Of a DNA stretch of 64,000 bases, positions 1 to 8,987 are shown one piece after another. This DNA comes from GCA-2728135 sp002728135 (GTDB lineage: Bacteria; Pseudomonadota; Alphaproteobacteria; UBA828): contig CAXEND010000009.1 in NCBI GenBank assembly GCA_963997635.1, positions 30,691 through 94,690 of the forward strand, in the 5' to 3' direction. How positions within the stretch are numbered: the first letter of the stretch is position 1; the number at the start of each line of letters is the position of its first letter. The position numbers and the translations under genes are program-made. Below the pieces are notes generated by a model. The model was not told where the DNA came from. It was given only the letters and a program-made list of their open reading frames with translations, and searched no databases.

Positions 1-1
1 G

Positions 2-562
2 TCAAAACATAAGGAATTAAAATCATTATTCCTACTTTGCAGTAGCATCATGGAAAGTATAACTGAATTGCCTCAACCTGTTATTGCTCAAGTTCAAGGC
101 ATGGCCACAGCAGCTGGCTGCCAACTAGTGGCTACATGCGATCTTGCCATAGCAAGTGATAATACTAATTTTTGTACTCCAGGTGTTAACATTGGTCTGT
201 TCTGCTCCACACCAATGGTTGCACTATCAAGAAATATTACAAACAAAAGGGCTATGGAGATGCTTCTTACAGGAGAAAATATAAATGCATTGACTGCTCT
301 AGAATGGGGTTTAATTAATCGAGTTGTTCCGCCTGATGAGTTAAAAAACCAAACCAGTCTCCTTGCAAATAAGATTGCACAAAAGCCATACAAAACAATA
401 AAAATTGGCAAAAAAGCTTTCTATAACCAGCTAAATATGGATCTCCATAAAGCTTATATTTATACGAGTCAGATAATGGCTGAGAACATGCTTTCGGATG
501 ATGCAGAAGAAGGTATAAATGCTTTTACAGAAAACCGTGAACCATCTTGGCCTCAATCATAG
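2..562 (+). CDS. Enoyl-CoA hydratase/isomerase family protein, 5' end cut by window
   Basis: Crotonase-fold enzyme acting on acyl-CoA thioesters. The frame is open from base 2 with no stop, so the N-terminal part (including the first oxyanion-hole segment) lies outside the window; 186 residues are visible. The stretch QVQGMATAAGCQLVATCDLA is the crotonase core, with the second oxyanion-hole glycine region, and the following TPGVNIGLF / STPMVALSR segments resemble the ECHDC3-like subgroup. An internal ATG at 50 is not a convincing start because homology continues upstream of it. It stops four bases before the next plausible start, so it is probably co-transcribed with the CoA-binding protein. 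The exact substrate cannot be named. Confidence 0.85.
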   Translation, partial: SKHKELKSLFLLCSSIMESITELPQPVIAQVQGMATAAGCQLVATCDLAIASDNTNFCTPGVNIGLFCSTPMVALSRNITNKRAMEMLLTGENINALTALEWGLINRVVPPDELKNQTSLLANKIAQKPYKTIKIGKKAFYNQLNMDLHKAYIYTSQIMAENMLSDDAEEGINAFTENREPSWPQS

Positions 563-566
563 ACAA

Positions 567-1058
567 ATGCTTTCCGAACAAACCAAAAATAATAAAGTCA
601 CTAAGTCCAAACAAATGGGAAATAGCTTTACTTACTCTGACAGTCAAATTCTAAGAATCCTTAATTCTGTAAAAACTATAGCAATAATAGGTGCAAGTAT
701 TACTGAGAAAAGAACTAGTCATATTCTCATGAAATATCTCCAGGGTAAAGGCTATAGAATAATCCCTATCAACCCAAACTATTCCGGTAAGAAAATTCTT
801 AGCGAGGAGGTGTATCCATCATTATCTGAATGCAATCAACAGATTGATATGGTTGATGTGTTCCTAAAAAATTGTCAAATCACAGAAATTGCGGAGGAAT
901 CAGCCTTAAATAAAAATAGACTAAAAATAAAATGTCTATGGACACAACTTGGATTAATAAATTTACAAGCACACAAAATCGCCTCAGCAGCTGGTATTGA
1001 AGTGATAATGGATAGATGTCCCAAAATCGAGTATTCGCGTTTATCAAAGAAATATTAA
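567..1058 (+). CDS. CoA-binding domain protein (YccU-like)
   Basis: Small soluble Rossmann-fold protein of the CoA_binding_2 family, 163 residues from the ATG at 567. The nucleotide-binding start is TIAIIGAS, and the family signature LWTQLGL followed by MDRCPKIEY near the C-terminus is clear. The frame is open further upstream to an ATG at 519 inside the preceding gene, but residues before 567 have no family similarity. An ATG at 615 would also keep the whole domain. It sits four bases after the enoyl-CoA hydratase stop, which suggests coupling. The family binds CoA; no reaction is established that I can name. Confidence 0.85.
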   Translation: MLSEQTKNNKVTKSKQMGNSFTYSDSQILRILNSVKTIAIIGASITEKRTSHILMKYLQGKGYRIIPINPNYSGKKILSEEVYPSLSECNQQIDMVDVFLKNCQITEIAEESALNKNRLKIKCLWTQLGLINLQAHKIASAAGIEVIMDRCPKIEYSRLSKKY

Positions 1059-1144
1059 TCGGAATAAAAAACAAAAGTTTTTATAATTCGAGATTAAGGT
1101 TTATGCTAAATTCAAAGATAAACTTGTAAAATACAATAAATAAC

Positions 1145-1202
1145 TTGAATAATACTGATGATGGAATTTTATACTTCAGATTTTATTTTGAGGGTTTATA
1201 AT
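1145..1202 (+). promoter_or_regulatory. Possible promoter region upstream of ispH
   Basis: The 233-base gap before ispH is very AT-rich. It holds TTGAAT at 1145-1150 and TATACT at 1170-1175 (19-base spacing, longer than ideal), and a perfect TATAAT at 1197-1202 without a clear -35 box. One of these may drive ispH-hpnH. In such AT-rich DNA, chance matches are common. I see no RNA gene or small coding sequence in the gap. Confidence 0.25.
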
Positions 1203-1291
1203 TATGTTAACTTTAAAAATCTATTTACTGGATAGGTCACTCATAAAATAAATACTGTTAGAAATTAGTCTTAAATACGGAGTAATATATA

Positions 1292-2287
1292 ATGAAGGTT
1301 ATTCTGGCAGAACCAAGAGGTTTTTGTGCAGGTGTTGAACGTGCGGTTGAAATTGTTGAGAGAGCCCTTGAGGTATTTGGACCTCCTGTATATGTCCGTC
1401 ATGAAATTGTTCATAACAAAAGGGTTGTAGATAACCTTAAAGAAAAAGGTGCTGTATTTGTGGAGGAACTTGATGAAGTTCCAGATGGTGGTGTCACTAT
1501 TTTCAGTGCTCATGGAGTATCTGAAAAAGTCGAGAACACTGCCGAAAAACGAGGATTACCTGTAATAGATGCGACCTGTCCACTAGTTGCAAAAGTTCAT
1601 ATCGAGGCAATTAGATATGAAAATGAAGGTAAAGAAGTTGTACTTATAGGACACGAGGGGCATCCAGAAGTTGAAGGTACTAGTGGGCGAGTAAAGAAAG
1701 GTGTTCATATTGTAGCAACTCCAGATGATGTAGCCCACCTTAAAGTAAGCAACCCAGACCAGGTGGCATATGTAACACAGACAACTTTATCTGTAGATGA
1801 TACAAGGGAAGTTATTGAAGCTCTCAAAAATCGTTATCCCAATATCTCTGGGCCTGATGTAAAAGATATATGCTATGCAACACAAAACCGCCAAGCATCA
1901 GTTAGGCTACTTGCAGAAGAAGTCGATATGATACTGGTTGTTGGAGCAAAGAATAGCTCAAACTCGAATCGTCTACGAGATCTTGGTGAAGAAATGGGTG
2001 TGCCAACACACCTCATCAATGACGCACGAGATGTAAACCCTAATTGGTTTGAAAAAATAAAGAAAATCGGCATCACTGCAGGTGCATCTGCACCCGAACT
2101 TCTTGTTCAAGAGGTAGTTAGCCGCATAAGAGAACTTGGTAATGTAGAACTTTGTATTCAGGATGGTATCAAAGAGCGAGTTAGATTTAAACTGCCAACT
2201 GAACTTGTAAAACAAGGCGAAGATGGTAAAACTCCCATTCCAGAGAATGGTAAAAATATTACCGATTCTTCATTCAATTTTTCATGA
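1292..2287 (+). CDS. ispH: 4-hydroxy-3-methylbut-2-enyl diphosphate reductase
   Basis: Last enzyme of the MEP pathway: it reduces HMBPP to IPP and DMAPP using a [4Fe-4S] cluster. All key residues are present: cluster cysteines C12 (PRGFCAGV), C96 (DATCPLV) and C194 (ICYATQNRQ), substrate residues H41 and H124, and the proton-transfer E126 in GHPEVEGT. The length of 331 residues is normal for the short bacterial form. A GGAG at 1279-1282 lies nine bases before the ATG. hpnH starts 40 bases downstream on the same strand, so isoprenoid supply and hopanoid tailoring are probably co-expressed. Confidence 0.97.
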   Translation: MKVILAEPRGFCAGVERAVEIVERALEVFGPPVYVRHEIVHNKRVVDNLKEKGAVFVEELDEVPDGGVTIFSAHGVSEKVENTAEKRGLPVIDATCPLVAKVHIEAIRYENEGKEVVLIGHEGHPEVEGTSGRVKKGVHIVATPDDVAHLKVSNPDQVAYVTQTTLSVDDTREVIEALKNRYPNISGPDVKDICYATQNRQASVRLLAEEVDMILVVGAKNSSNSNRLRDLGEEMGVPTHLINDARDVNPNWFEKIKKIGITAGASAPELLVQEVVSRIRELGNVELCIQDGIKERVRFKLPTELVKQGEDGKTPIPENGKNITDSSFNFS

Positions 2288-2327
2288 TTCTTCTAAATTT
2301 AAAACTCATCAAAATGGTAATTATCTA

Positions 2328-3452
2328 ATGTCTGTTCCAGCAATTCAAACAATTAGAGTAGGTGCTTATATTATAAAAAAACGCCTATCAGGAAAAAAAA
2401 AGTTTCCACTAGTTCTAATGCTAGAGCCCCTCTTTCGTTGCAACCTTGCCTGCCCGGGTTGCGGAAAAATTGATTATCCGAAAGAAATACTCAACCAAAG
2501 ACTAAGTCTAAAAGAGTGCTTAGATGCAGTTGATGAGTGTGGTGCACCAATAGTTTCTATACCAGGTGGGGAACCACTTATACATAATGAAATAAAAGAA
2601 ATTGTTGAACAAATAGTTTATAGGAAAAAATTTGTTTATTTGTGTACTAATGCACTTTTATTGGAAAAAAAATTAGTAGATTTTAAACCTTCTCCCTACC
2701 TTACATTTTCTGTTCATTTAGATGGCTTAGAGTCGGCACATGACAAAGCCGTAGACCAGAGAGGAACATTTAAACGTGCAACCAGTGCAATACGGGCAGC
2801 AAAAAATAAAGGCTTTAGAGTAAACGTAAATTCTACAATTTTCGATGGACATCCTGCCGAGGAAATTGCAGAATTCTTTGATTATGCAACTCATGAATTA
2901 GGCGTTGATGCGATTACAGTATCACCCGGCTATTCATATGAAAGAGCTGAGGATCAAGATCACTTCCTAAACAGAGCTAAAACAAAAAACCTATTTAGAG
3001 AAATATTTGAACTAGGTAAAGGACATAGGTGGAAATTTAGTCAATCAAGTTTGTTTCTAAATTTTTTAGCTGGCAATGAAAGTTATGAATGCACTCCTTG
3101 GGGTAATCCAACGCGAAATATTTTTGGCTGGCAAAAACCATGTTACCTGATTGGTGAGGGATATACTTCTACTTTCAAGGAGCTCATGGATGACACTCCA
3201 TGGGACAAGTATGGAACTGGACGATACGAAAAATGTAAAGACTGCATGGTTCACTGCGGTTATGAAGCGACGGCTGTTGAAGATACGATATCAAAACCAA
3301 TAAAGGCTCTATTAGTTAATTTATTGGGAATTAAAACTAAGGGGCCTATGGCACCAGAACCCGCCTACAATAATGCTAGAGAAGCCGAAGACTTACATGA
3401 AAAACATGTAAAACAAAAACTTGAAGAGATAAGAAGCACAGAAACCCCTTGA
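2328..3452 (+). CDS. hpnH: Adenosyl-hopene transferase HpnH (radical SAM)
   Basis: Radical SAM enzyme that joins a 5'-deoxyadenosyl group to diploptene (hop-22(29)-ene), the first committed step of C35 hopanoid side-chain formation. The 374-residue protein from the ATG at 2328 starts MSVPAIQ, as HpnH proteins do. It carries CNLACPGC (C38, C42, C45) as the SAM-cluster motif, a GGEPL segment, and a C-terminal CKDCMVHCGYEA motif. The frame is open back to 2223, inside ispH, but those residues are not family-like. It converges on hpnG with a gap of 20 bases. Confidence 0.95.
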   Translation: MSVPAIQTIRVGAYIIKKRLSGKKKFPLVLMLEPLFRCNLACPGCGKIDYPKEILNQRLSLKECLDAVDECGAPIVSIPGGEPLIHNEIKEIVEQIVYRKKFVYLCTNALLLEKKLVDFKPSPYLTFSVHLDGLESAHDKAVDQRGTFKRATSAIRAAKNKGFRVNVNSTIFDGHPAEEIAEFFDYATHELGVDAITVSPGYSYERAEDQDHFLNRAKTKNLFREIFELGKGHRWKFSQSSLFLNFLAGNESYECTPWGNPTRNIFGWQKPCYLIGEGYTSTFKELMDDTPWDKYGTGRYEKCKDCMVHCGYEATAVEDTISKPIKALLVNLLGIKTKGPMAPEPAYNNAREAEDLHEKHVKQKLEEIRSTETP

Positions 3453-3472
3453 TTAATATTGTAATATATTGA

Positions 3473-4204
3473 TCACTTGGTTGCAGCTCTAAAATCTCTA
3501 CCAACCCGTTTAAGATAACGCATTGCTATAGAAGTTTCCCCTGCAACACCCATCAAAGCAGGAAAATCAACGGGCCTTCGAAGTAAAGCCCATATTACAC
3601 GAGCTACAGAAACTTCTCTCTCACTTCCAATTGCAGCCAACGCAGCTTCTGGAATACGTCTTTCTGCAGGATCAGATATAACCCTAATAGCAAACCATGG
3701 TAAATCAGATTCAGCACCCAACTTTGCAACAATATGACTTTCCATATCAACTGCCAGAGCACCTGTTAACAGGTGCAGATTGTTTTTTTCCGACGGTTTG
3801 GATATTGGCTTATCAACACCCAACAATAAGCCACTATCTGCATCCTCTCCAAATATATCTTTAATTTTAGAAAGCCAAATTTTATCAGCATCATATGCTA
3901 CATTTTTAAGGTGCTTATTGGCTTCATTTTTGTGAGCCTCTTCGGTAAGATTTAAAGTCGAGTGAGTCATCACACTTGAAGCAACAATAATTTGACCAGG
4001 CTTATATCCTGGCTTTAATGCCCCAGCAACACCCACACTACCCAAGAGAGTTGCACCATTGTTAATTAAACCTCTGAGCCTATCGGTCCCTCTTGTCGCA
4101 TCTGCAGCGGAAGTTACCACAGAAAAATTATCTGACTGTTTACCTAAGGCTCTAGCTTCTGCAGTTAAACCAGTTAAAATTCCAATTTTAATTTCTTCTG
4201 ACAT
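3473..4204 (-). CDS. hpnG: Hopanoid-associated nucleosidase/phosphorylase HpnG
   Basis: Member of the purine nucleoside phosphorylase/MTA-SAH nucleosidase superfamily associated with hopanoids. HpnG removes adenine from adenosylhopane to give the ribosyl form, the step after HpnH. The protein shows GILTGLTAEARAL at the N-terminus, GSVGVAGALKPG (base/ribose region) and AVDMESHIVA, the motif with the ribose-contacting Met-Glu pair. I chose the ATG at 4204 because it places the family N-terminus directly after it. The frame extends to 4282, overlapping shc. It lies 40 bases after shc on the same strand, in the expected pathway order. Confidence 0.88.
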   Translation of the reverse strand: MSEEIKIGILTGLTAEARALGKQSDNFSVVTSAADATRGTDRLRGLINNGATLLGSVGVAGALKPGYKPGQIIVASSVMTHSTLNLTEEAHKNEANKHLKNVAYDADKIWLSKIKDIFGEDADSGLLLGVDKPISKPSEKNNLHLLTGALAVDMESHIVAKLGAESDLPWFAIRVISDPAERRIPEAALAAIGSEREVSVARVIWALLRRPVDFPALMGVAGETSIAMRYLKRVGRDFRAATK

Positions 4205-4244
4205 TTCTAATGTCCCAGACCCAGTTAATAATTTATATTTTAAA

Positions 4245-6236
4245 TTACAAGCCCCAAATAGTACTAGACTCATTCTTTTCAATCAAACAACGATAGCGAG
4301 ATAAAGCCCACAGTGGAAAATATGCACTATAACCATGATAACGAAGGTAGAATACTCTTGGAAAACCTACGGATGTATAATTCTCTTCATTCCACTTAGG
4401 ACCATCTCTTTCTGCATCTATTAGATAACGTATTCCTTTGTGGGTTGAAGATGAATTAACTTCACCCGCGGCCATTAAACCTAGGAGGGCCCATGACGTT
4501 TGTGATGGTGTACTAAACTTTTTTAAAGATTCGGACGTACGTTCTGGATAATAACTATCTCCAGATTCTCCCCAGCCACCATCTGGACGTTGTTTAGACT
4601 TTATCCATTTAACTGCTGCTTTTACACAACTTGATGATTGGGGTACTCCTGCTGCATTCAAAGCACATAAGACTGACCAAGTACCATAAATATAATTTGT
4701 TCCCCAGCGTCCAAACCATGACCCATTTGCTTCTTGTTCAGCCTCCAGGAAACGAAGTGCACGCTTTACTGCAGGATGTTGAGAGTCACCTATTTGGCAT
4801 AAAAAACTTAAACATCGGGCACTCACGTCTGCAGTTGATGGATCAAGTAAAGCACCATGATCAGCAAATGGTATATAATTCAAATAGCTATAATTATTAT
4901 TTGAATCGAAAGCTCCCCACCCACCATCTTTTCCCTGCATTCCAATTATCCAATCACGTGCAAGTTGTATAGGCTTGGCATATTTTTTAGCATCTACACG
5001 ATGTAAAGCTGAGGCTACAACGGCTGTATCATCTACATCAGGGTAATAGTCATTATTATATTGGAATGCCCATCCACCAGAAATGGCATCTGGTGCACCG
5101 CTTATCCAATCTCCCCTAACATTTATAATCTGCCGATTTATTAGCCACTCCATTGTCTTTTCAATATTAGGCAGATTACAAGTAGATAAGGATTGTTGAA
5201 TAGCTTCCTTAGCCTCAAGCATAGCATGAGCTGCAAGCGCCGTATCCCAAACTGGGGAGACACATGGTTGACAGTATTGCCTACCATTAATTGGTTTTGT
5301 AAGTAGCAGGTCAATTGAACGCCGAACTAATTGTCTTGTTTCGTTATCAGGGCTGTAACCCAAAGAATGCAAAGCCATTAAAAGATTTGCCATTGGTGGA
5401 AAAATTGCACCTAGTCCATCTTCACCATTTAGCCGCACTTTGCACCAATCTAGTGCCTTATTAACTGCCTTATTCCTAAAGTATTTAGGAATAAAACGTT
5501 CAAATATATGAAGAATTCTATCAACAACCAAAATAATACCACTGGAATCCATAGTTAGATGAAAGTAATTTTCTTCATTAGGTTTTCTACAAAATAATTC
5601 ATGTAAGTTAACACCTGTTGGATTTTCTGCCTTAGGGCGCAAAGACATAAGAATTGTTAGGGGTACTAATGTTGTTCTGGACCAATATGATATTTTACTT
5701 AGATGAAAAGGAAACCATTTTGGTAAAAATATAAGCTCTACCGGCATAGAAGGTACTGCACGCCACGGTACTTGTCCAAAAAGTGCTAATGAGGTACGAG
5801 TAAAAACATTAGCTTTTGCGGCTCCACCTGCTTTAAGAATTGATCTTCGGGCTCTAACCATATGCGGGTCTGAAGGACTGTCACCAACTAATTTTAATGC
5901 CCAATATGCCTTAACAGAACAGCTTACATCTAAGCTGCCACCTTTAAATAAAGGCCATCCACCATGCTCTTCTTGAACTGAACGAAGATATTTTGCCAGT
6001 CTCTGTTCTTTTCGTATGTCTCTTTCATTAAGAAAATGTCCTAAAATAATGTATTCTGCTGGTATAGTTGCATCTGCTTCAAGTTCAAAAACCCAATGTC
6101 CATCCATATGTTGGGCAGAGCTTAGTTCAGATGCAGCATCAGTAATTACAAAATCAAGGTCATCACTGGGAATATTTATTGGTCTAGATGGATTATAAGT
6201 GCCAAGATTATCATCACAAGACAACAGAGAATTCAT
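4245..6236 (-). CDS. shc: Squalene-hopene cyclase
   Basis: Cyclises squalene to hopene/hopanol at the membrane. The length of 663 residues matches the family. The catalytic acid motif is intact as D400-V-D402-D403 (YPDVDDTAVV). Repeated QW-type motifs are visible along the protein, including HGGWPLFKGG near residue 91, KDGGWGAFD, NGSWFGRWG and DGGWGESGD in the C-terminal half. It begins nine bases after the dxs stop and is followed by hpnG, so precursor synthesis, cyclisation and side-chain processing form one transcription unit. I see no strong Shine-Dalgarno before the ATG, consistent with coupling to dxs. Confidence 0.96.
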   Translation of the reverse strand: MNSLLSCDDNLGTYNPSRPINIPSDDLDFVITDAASELSSAQHMDGHWVFELEADATIPAEYIILGHFLNERDIRKEQRLAKYLRSVQEEHGGWPLFKGGSLDVSCSVKAYWALKLVGDSPSDPHMVRARRSILKAGGAAKANVFTRTSLALFGQVPWRAVPSMPVELIFLPKWFPFHLSKISYWSRTTLVPLTILMSLRPKAENPTGVNLHELFCRKPNEENYFHLTMDSSGIILVVDRILHIFERFIPKYFRNKAVNKALDWCKVRLNGEDGLGAIFPPMANLLMALHSLGYSPDNETRQLVRRSIDLLLTKPINGRQYCQPCVSPVWDTALAAHAMLEAKEAIQQSLSTCNLPNIEKTMEWLINRQIINVRGDWISGAPDAISGGWAFQYNNDYYPDVDDTAVVASALHRVDAKKYAKPIQLARDWIIGMQGKDGGWGAFDSNNNYSYLNYIPFADHGALLDPSTADVSARCLSFLCQIGDSQHPAVKRALRFLEAEQEANGSWFGRWGTNYIYGTWSVLCALNAAGVPQSSSCVKAAVKWIKSKQRPDGGWGESGDSYYPERTSESLKKFSTPSQTSWALLGLMAAGEVNSSSTHKGIRYLIDAERDGPKWNEENYTSVGFPRVFYLRYHGYSAYFPLWALSRYRCLIEKNESSTIWGL

Positions 6237-6245
6237 TATAATAGC

Positions 6246-8201
6246 TTAAGCCCGCCGTGCTGCTGCGGCAGAGTTTGAACCAAGTGCAGCTAAGGCTGTA
6301 TTAACAATGTTTTCAAAATCAAGTCCTGCATCTTTGTACATTCCATCAGGAGTACCGTGAGAAATAAACCTGTCCGGAAGTGTCATTGAACGAATTTTAA
6401 GACCAGAATCCAACATTCCACTATTGGCAAGATATTGCATAACATGAGCTGAAAACCCACCTACAGCACCCTCTTCAATTGTAATTAGAACCTCATGTTC
6501 TCGTGCTAAACGTCTAACTAAATCTTCGTCAAGAGGTTTTACGAATCTTGCATCTGCTACAGTGGTGCTTAATCCTCTAGCAGTTAATTCCTCTGCTGCA
6601 GCTAGGCTCTCTTGAAGATGAGCCCCAAAAGATAAAATTGCGATATTCGTTCCTTCACGCATAATCCTGCCCTTACCCAACTCAAGAGCTCGTATTTCTT
6701 TTGGCGTTTCAAGTCCTAAACCTTCCCCACGTGGATATCTAAAAGCACTTGGTCTATCGTCTATCAAGGCAGCTGTATGAACCATATGTCTTAACTCTGA
6801 TTCGTCAGCAGGTGCCATTATGACTATTCCTGGAAGTGTACCCAAATATGTAATGTCATAAGACCCTGCATGCGTTGCACCATCTGCACCAACCAAACCA
6901 GCACGATCAATAGCAAAACGAACTGGTAAACTTTGTAATGCAACATCATGAACAATTTGATCATATGCACGTTGTAAAAACGTAGAATAGATGGCAGCAA
7001 AAGGCTTCATACCTTCTGTTGCAAGACCAGCCGCAAATGTTATCGCGTGTTGTTCAGCTATACCGACATCAAAACATCGCTCTGGAAATACAGATGAAAA
7101 TTTGTCAATTCCAGTTCCTGATGGCATAGCAGCAGTAATTGCCACTATTTTGTCGTCACGTTGAGCCTCATTTATAAGAGCTTCTGCAAAGACATTTGTG
7201 TAGCTAGGAGCCTTTGGAGAAGCCTTCTTTTGCTCACCAGTCACTACATTAAATTTTCCTACACCATGATACTTATCTTCGGCTTCTTCAGCAGGTTTAT
7301 ATCCCTTACCCTTTTGAGTAATAACATGAATAAGAACTGGTCCTGGAGTATTATCATCCCTTACATTTTTTAGAACTGGGACTAAATGATCCAGATTGTG
7401 TCCGTCGATCGGTCCAATGTAAAAGAAACCCAGTTCATCGAAAAGCGTCCCACCTGTAACCATCCCTCTGCTATATTCCTCAGCTCGCTTAGCTGCCTCT
7501 CCCATAGGCTTAGGCAATTTAGATGCAAATTGCTTTGCTACTTCTCTAAGACTACGAAAAGAATGACTAGATAAGATACGTGACAAATAAGCATTTAAAG
7601 CACCAACTGCAGGTGCAATAGACATCTTATTATCATTCAAAATAACTATGAGTCTCTCGTTTCTTGAGCCAGCATTATTCATAGCCTCGTAGGCCATACC
7701 AGCAGACATTGCCCCATCACCTATAACACAGATCACATTTCGGTTATCATGGTTTAGAGCTGATCCAACTGCCATGCCAAGACCGGCAGAAATAGAAGTA
7801 GAAGAATGTGCTGTACCAAATGCATCATATTCACTCTCGCTACGTTTTACGAATCCATAAAGGCCACCTGGTTGACGGAGAGTTCGTATTCTATCACGCC
7901 GACCTGTTAAAATTTTATGTGGGTAGGATTGATGCCCAACATCCCAAATTAATCGATCATTTGGAGTGTCAAAAACATAGTGTAATGCAGTTGTAAGTTC
8001 TACTACACCAAGTCCAGCACCTAAATGACCACCAGTTACTGAAACCGCATCTATAGTTTCTTGGCGTAGCTCTTTTGCAACTTGTTTTAGTTTCTTAACC
8101 GGTAAAGACCTCAGATCTGATGGCACTTCAATTGTGTCTAACAACACAGTTTCAGACTTTGAAGTCAGTTCCTCCCTTTTTTTCGGCATATTCATACTCA
8201 C
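6246..8201 (-). CDS. dxs: 1-deoxy-D-xylulose-5-phosphate synthase
   Basis: First enzyme of the MEP pathway: thiamine-diphosphate-dependent condensation of pyruvate with glyceraldehyde 3-phosphate. The 651-residue protein has GGHLGAGLGVVELTTAL and DVGHQSYPHKILTGRRD at the N-terminus, the TPP-binding GDGAMSAGMAYEAMNNAG, and the transketolase pyrimidine-domain segment with DGATHAGSYDITYL. The start is ambiguous among GTG at 8201 (AGG six bases upstream) and ATGs at 8195 and 8189. Its place directly before shc ties the usual flux-controlling MEP step to hopanoid production. Confidence 0.96.
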   Translation of the reverse strand: MSMNMPKKREELTSKSETVLLDTIEVPSDLRSLPVKKLKQVAKELRQETIDAVSVTGGHLGAGLGVVELTTALHYVFDTPNDRLIWDVGHQSYPHKILTGRRDRIRTLRQPGGLYGFVKRSESEYDAFGTAHSSTSISAGLGMAVGSALNHDNRNVICVIGDGAMSAGMAYEAMNNAGSRNERLIVILNDNKMSIAPAVGALNAYLSRILSSHSFRSLREVAKQFASKLPKPMGEAAKRAEEYSRGMVTGGTLFDELGFFYIGPIDGHNLDHLVPVLKNVRDDNTPGPVLIHVITQKGKGYKPAEEAEDKYHGVGKFNVVTGEQKKASPKAPSYTNVFAEALINEAQRDDKIVAITAAMPSGTGIDKFSSVFPERCFDVGIAEQHAITFAAGLATEGMKPFAAIYSTFLQRAYDQIVHDVALQSLPVRFAIDRAGLVGADGATHAGSYDITYLGTLPGIVIMAPADESELRHMVHTAALIDDRPSAFRYPRGEGLGLETPKEIRALELGKGRIMREGTNIAILSFGAHLQESLAAAEELTARGLSTTVADARFVKPLDEDLVRRLAREHEVLITIEEGAVGGFSAHVMQYLANSGMLDSGLKIRSMTLPDRFISHGTPDGMYKDAGLDFENIVNTALAALGSNSAAAARRA

Positions 8202-8306
8202 TTGCTGCCTAATTTTTATGTAACAAAAATACTACAATCTCAACTGATCTTAAAGGTATTTAAGGGATTAATTAAAACTAATGGAATTTTTTAGCAAGAA
8301 AATATA

Positions 8307-8885
8307 CTAAAAACTAACACCGTATCTAACCCCAAAAGTATCAAGTCCTTCATTTTGGTCATCTATAGAAGCGTTAGATATATGATCTAACATAATCGAA
8401 ACAGCATACTTCTTTTGAAACCTAAAACCAAATTCTAGTGACTCTCTAAACAATATCTGCATTCCAAGGTCTTTCCTACCTCTTATATCAGTGTCTAATT
8501 CACCATCATGGACTGCAAAACCTAAGCTCCCGCCAACAAATAAATTTTTACCTACATCAAAAAACCAGTTGCCACCAAAAAAAACCTGATTTGTATTACC
8601 TTTAGTGTTTATATGCATGCCTATATGTGGTGTTGGTGAGTATATATATCTCCATATATTCCACTCTATTGGCAAAAGGCGGACTTCTATATTCAAGTCA
8701 CTACCTCGCTCTTTTTTATGACCAAAAACACCGACATCATGTCCACCACCACCAATAATTATCTCTTTAATTGGATGATTAATTCTAGCTTTCTCTGCTA
8801 AAGCCATGTCTATATTTACAAGTCCGGAAATCACGGGAACCATTATAACAATAGCCATAATTACTTTTATAACTATTAATCCCAA
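8307..8885 (-). CDS. PagL-like lipid A deacylase family outer-membrane protein
   Basis: Predicted outer-membrane beta-barrel of the PagL/acyloxyacyl-hydrolase-like family, whose characterised members remove the 3-O-acyl chain of lipid A. I place the start at the TTG at 8885 because a strong AGGAGGA lies six bases upstream (8892-8898). This gives 192 residues with a hydrophobic signal segment ending near MALAEKA. The signature LDHISNASIDD carries the His-x-Ser pair used by PagL. Where Pseudomonas PagL has its catalytic Glu, the spacing points to an Asp (NEGLDT). The protein ends in phenylalanine, as barrel proteins do. It lies between hpnA and dxs, about 100 bases from each. Substrate unproven. 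Confidence 0.75.
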   Translation of the reverse strand: MGLIVIKVIMAIVIMVPVISGLVNIDMALAEKARINHPIKEIIIGGGGHDVGVFGHKKERGSDLNIEVRLLPIEWNIWRYIYSPTPHIGMHINTKGNTNQVFFGGNWFFDVGKNLFVGGSLGFAVHDGELDTDIRGRKDLGMQILFRESLEFGFRFQKKYAVSIMLDHISNASIDDQNEGLDTFGVRYGVSF

Positions 8886-8891
8886 AATGAA

Positions 8892-8898
8892 TCCTCCT
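8892..8898 (-). promoter_or_regulatory. Shine-Dalgarno that sets the TTG start of the PagL-like gene
   Basis: On the minus strand AGGAGGA lies six bases before TTG at 8885-8883. It is the best ribosome-binding site in the area. The upstream TTG at 8909 and the internal ATG at 8858 both lack a comparable site, so the TTG at 8885 is preferred. Confidence 0.65.
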
Positions 8899-8987
8899 AA
8901 AATAGCCAAACCTATAAAATATCATTTATGAAGGTTTATATATCGTTTTAAACTAAATTATAAACTCTTATATTTAAATATATTTAA

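Noticed and set aside
1059..1291. Longest intergenic gap, examined for tRNA, riboswitch or small protein genes
   Set aside because: It is AT-rich with no cloverleaf, no GC-rich stem and no frame with a credible start; only weak promoter-like boxes were seen.
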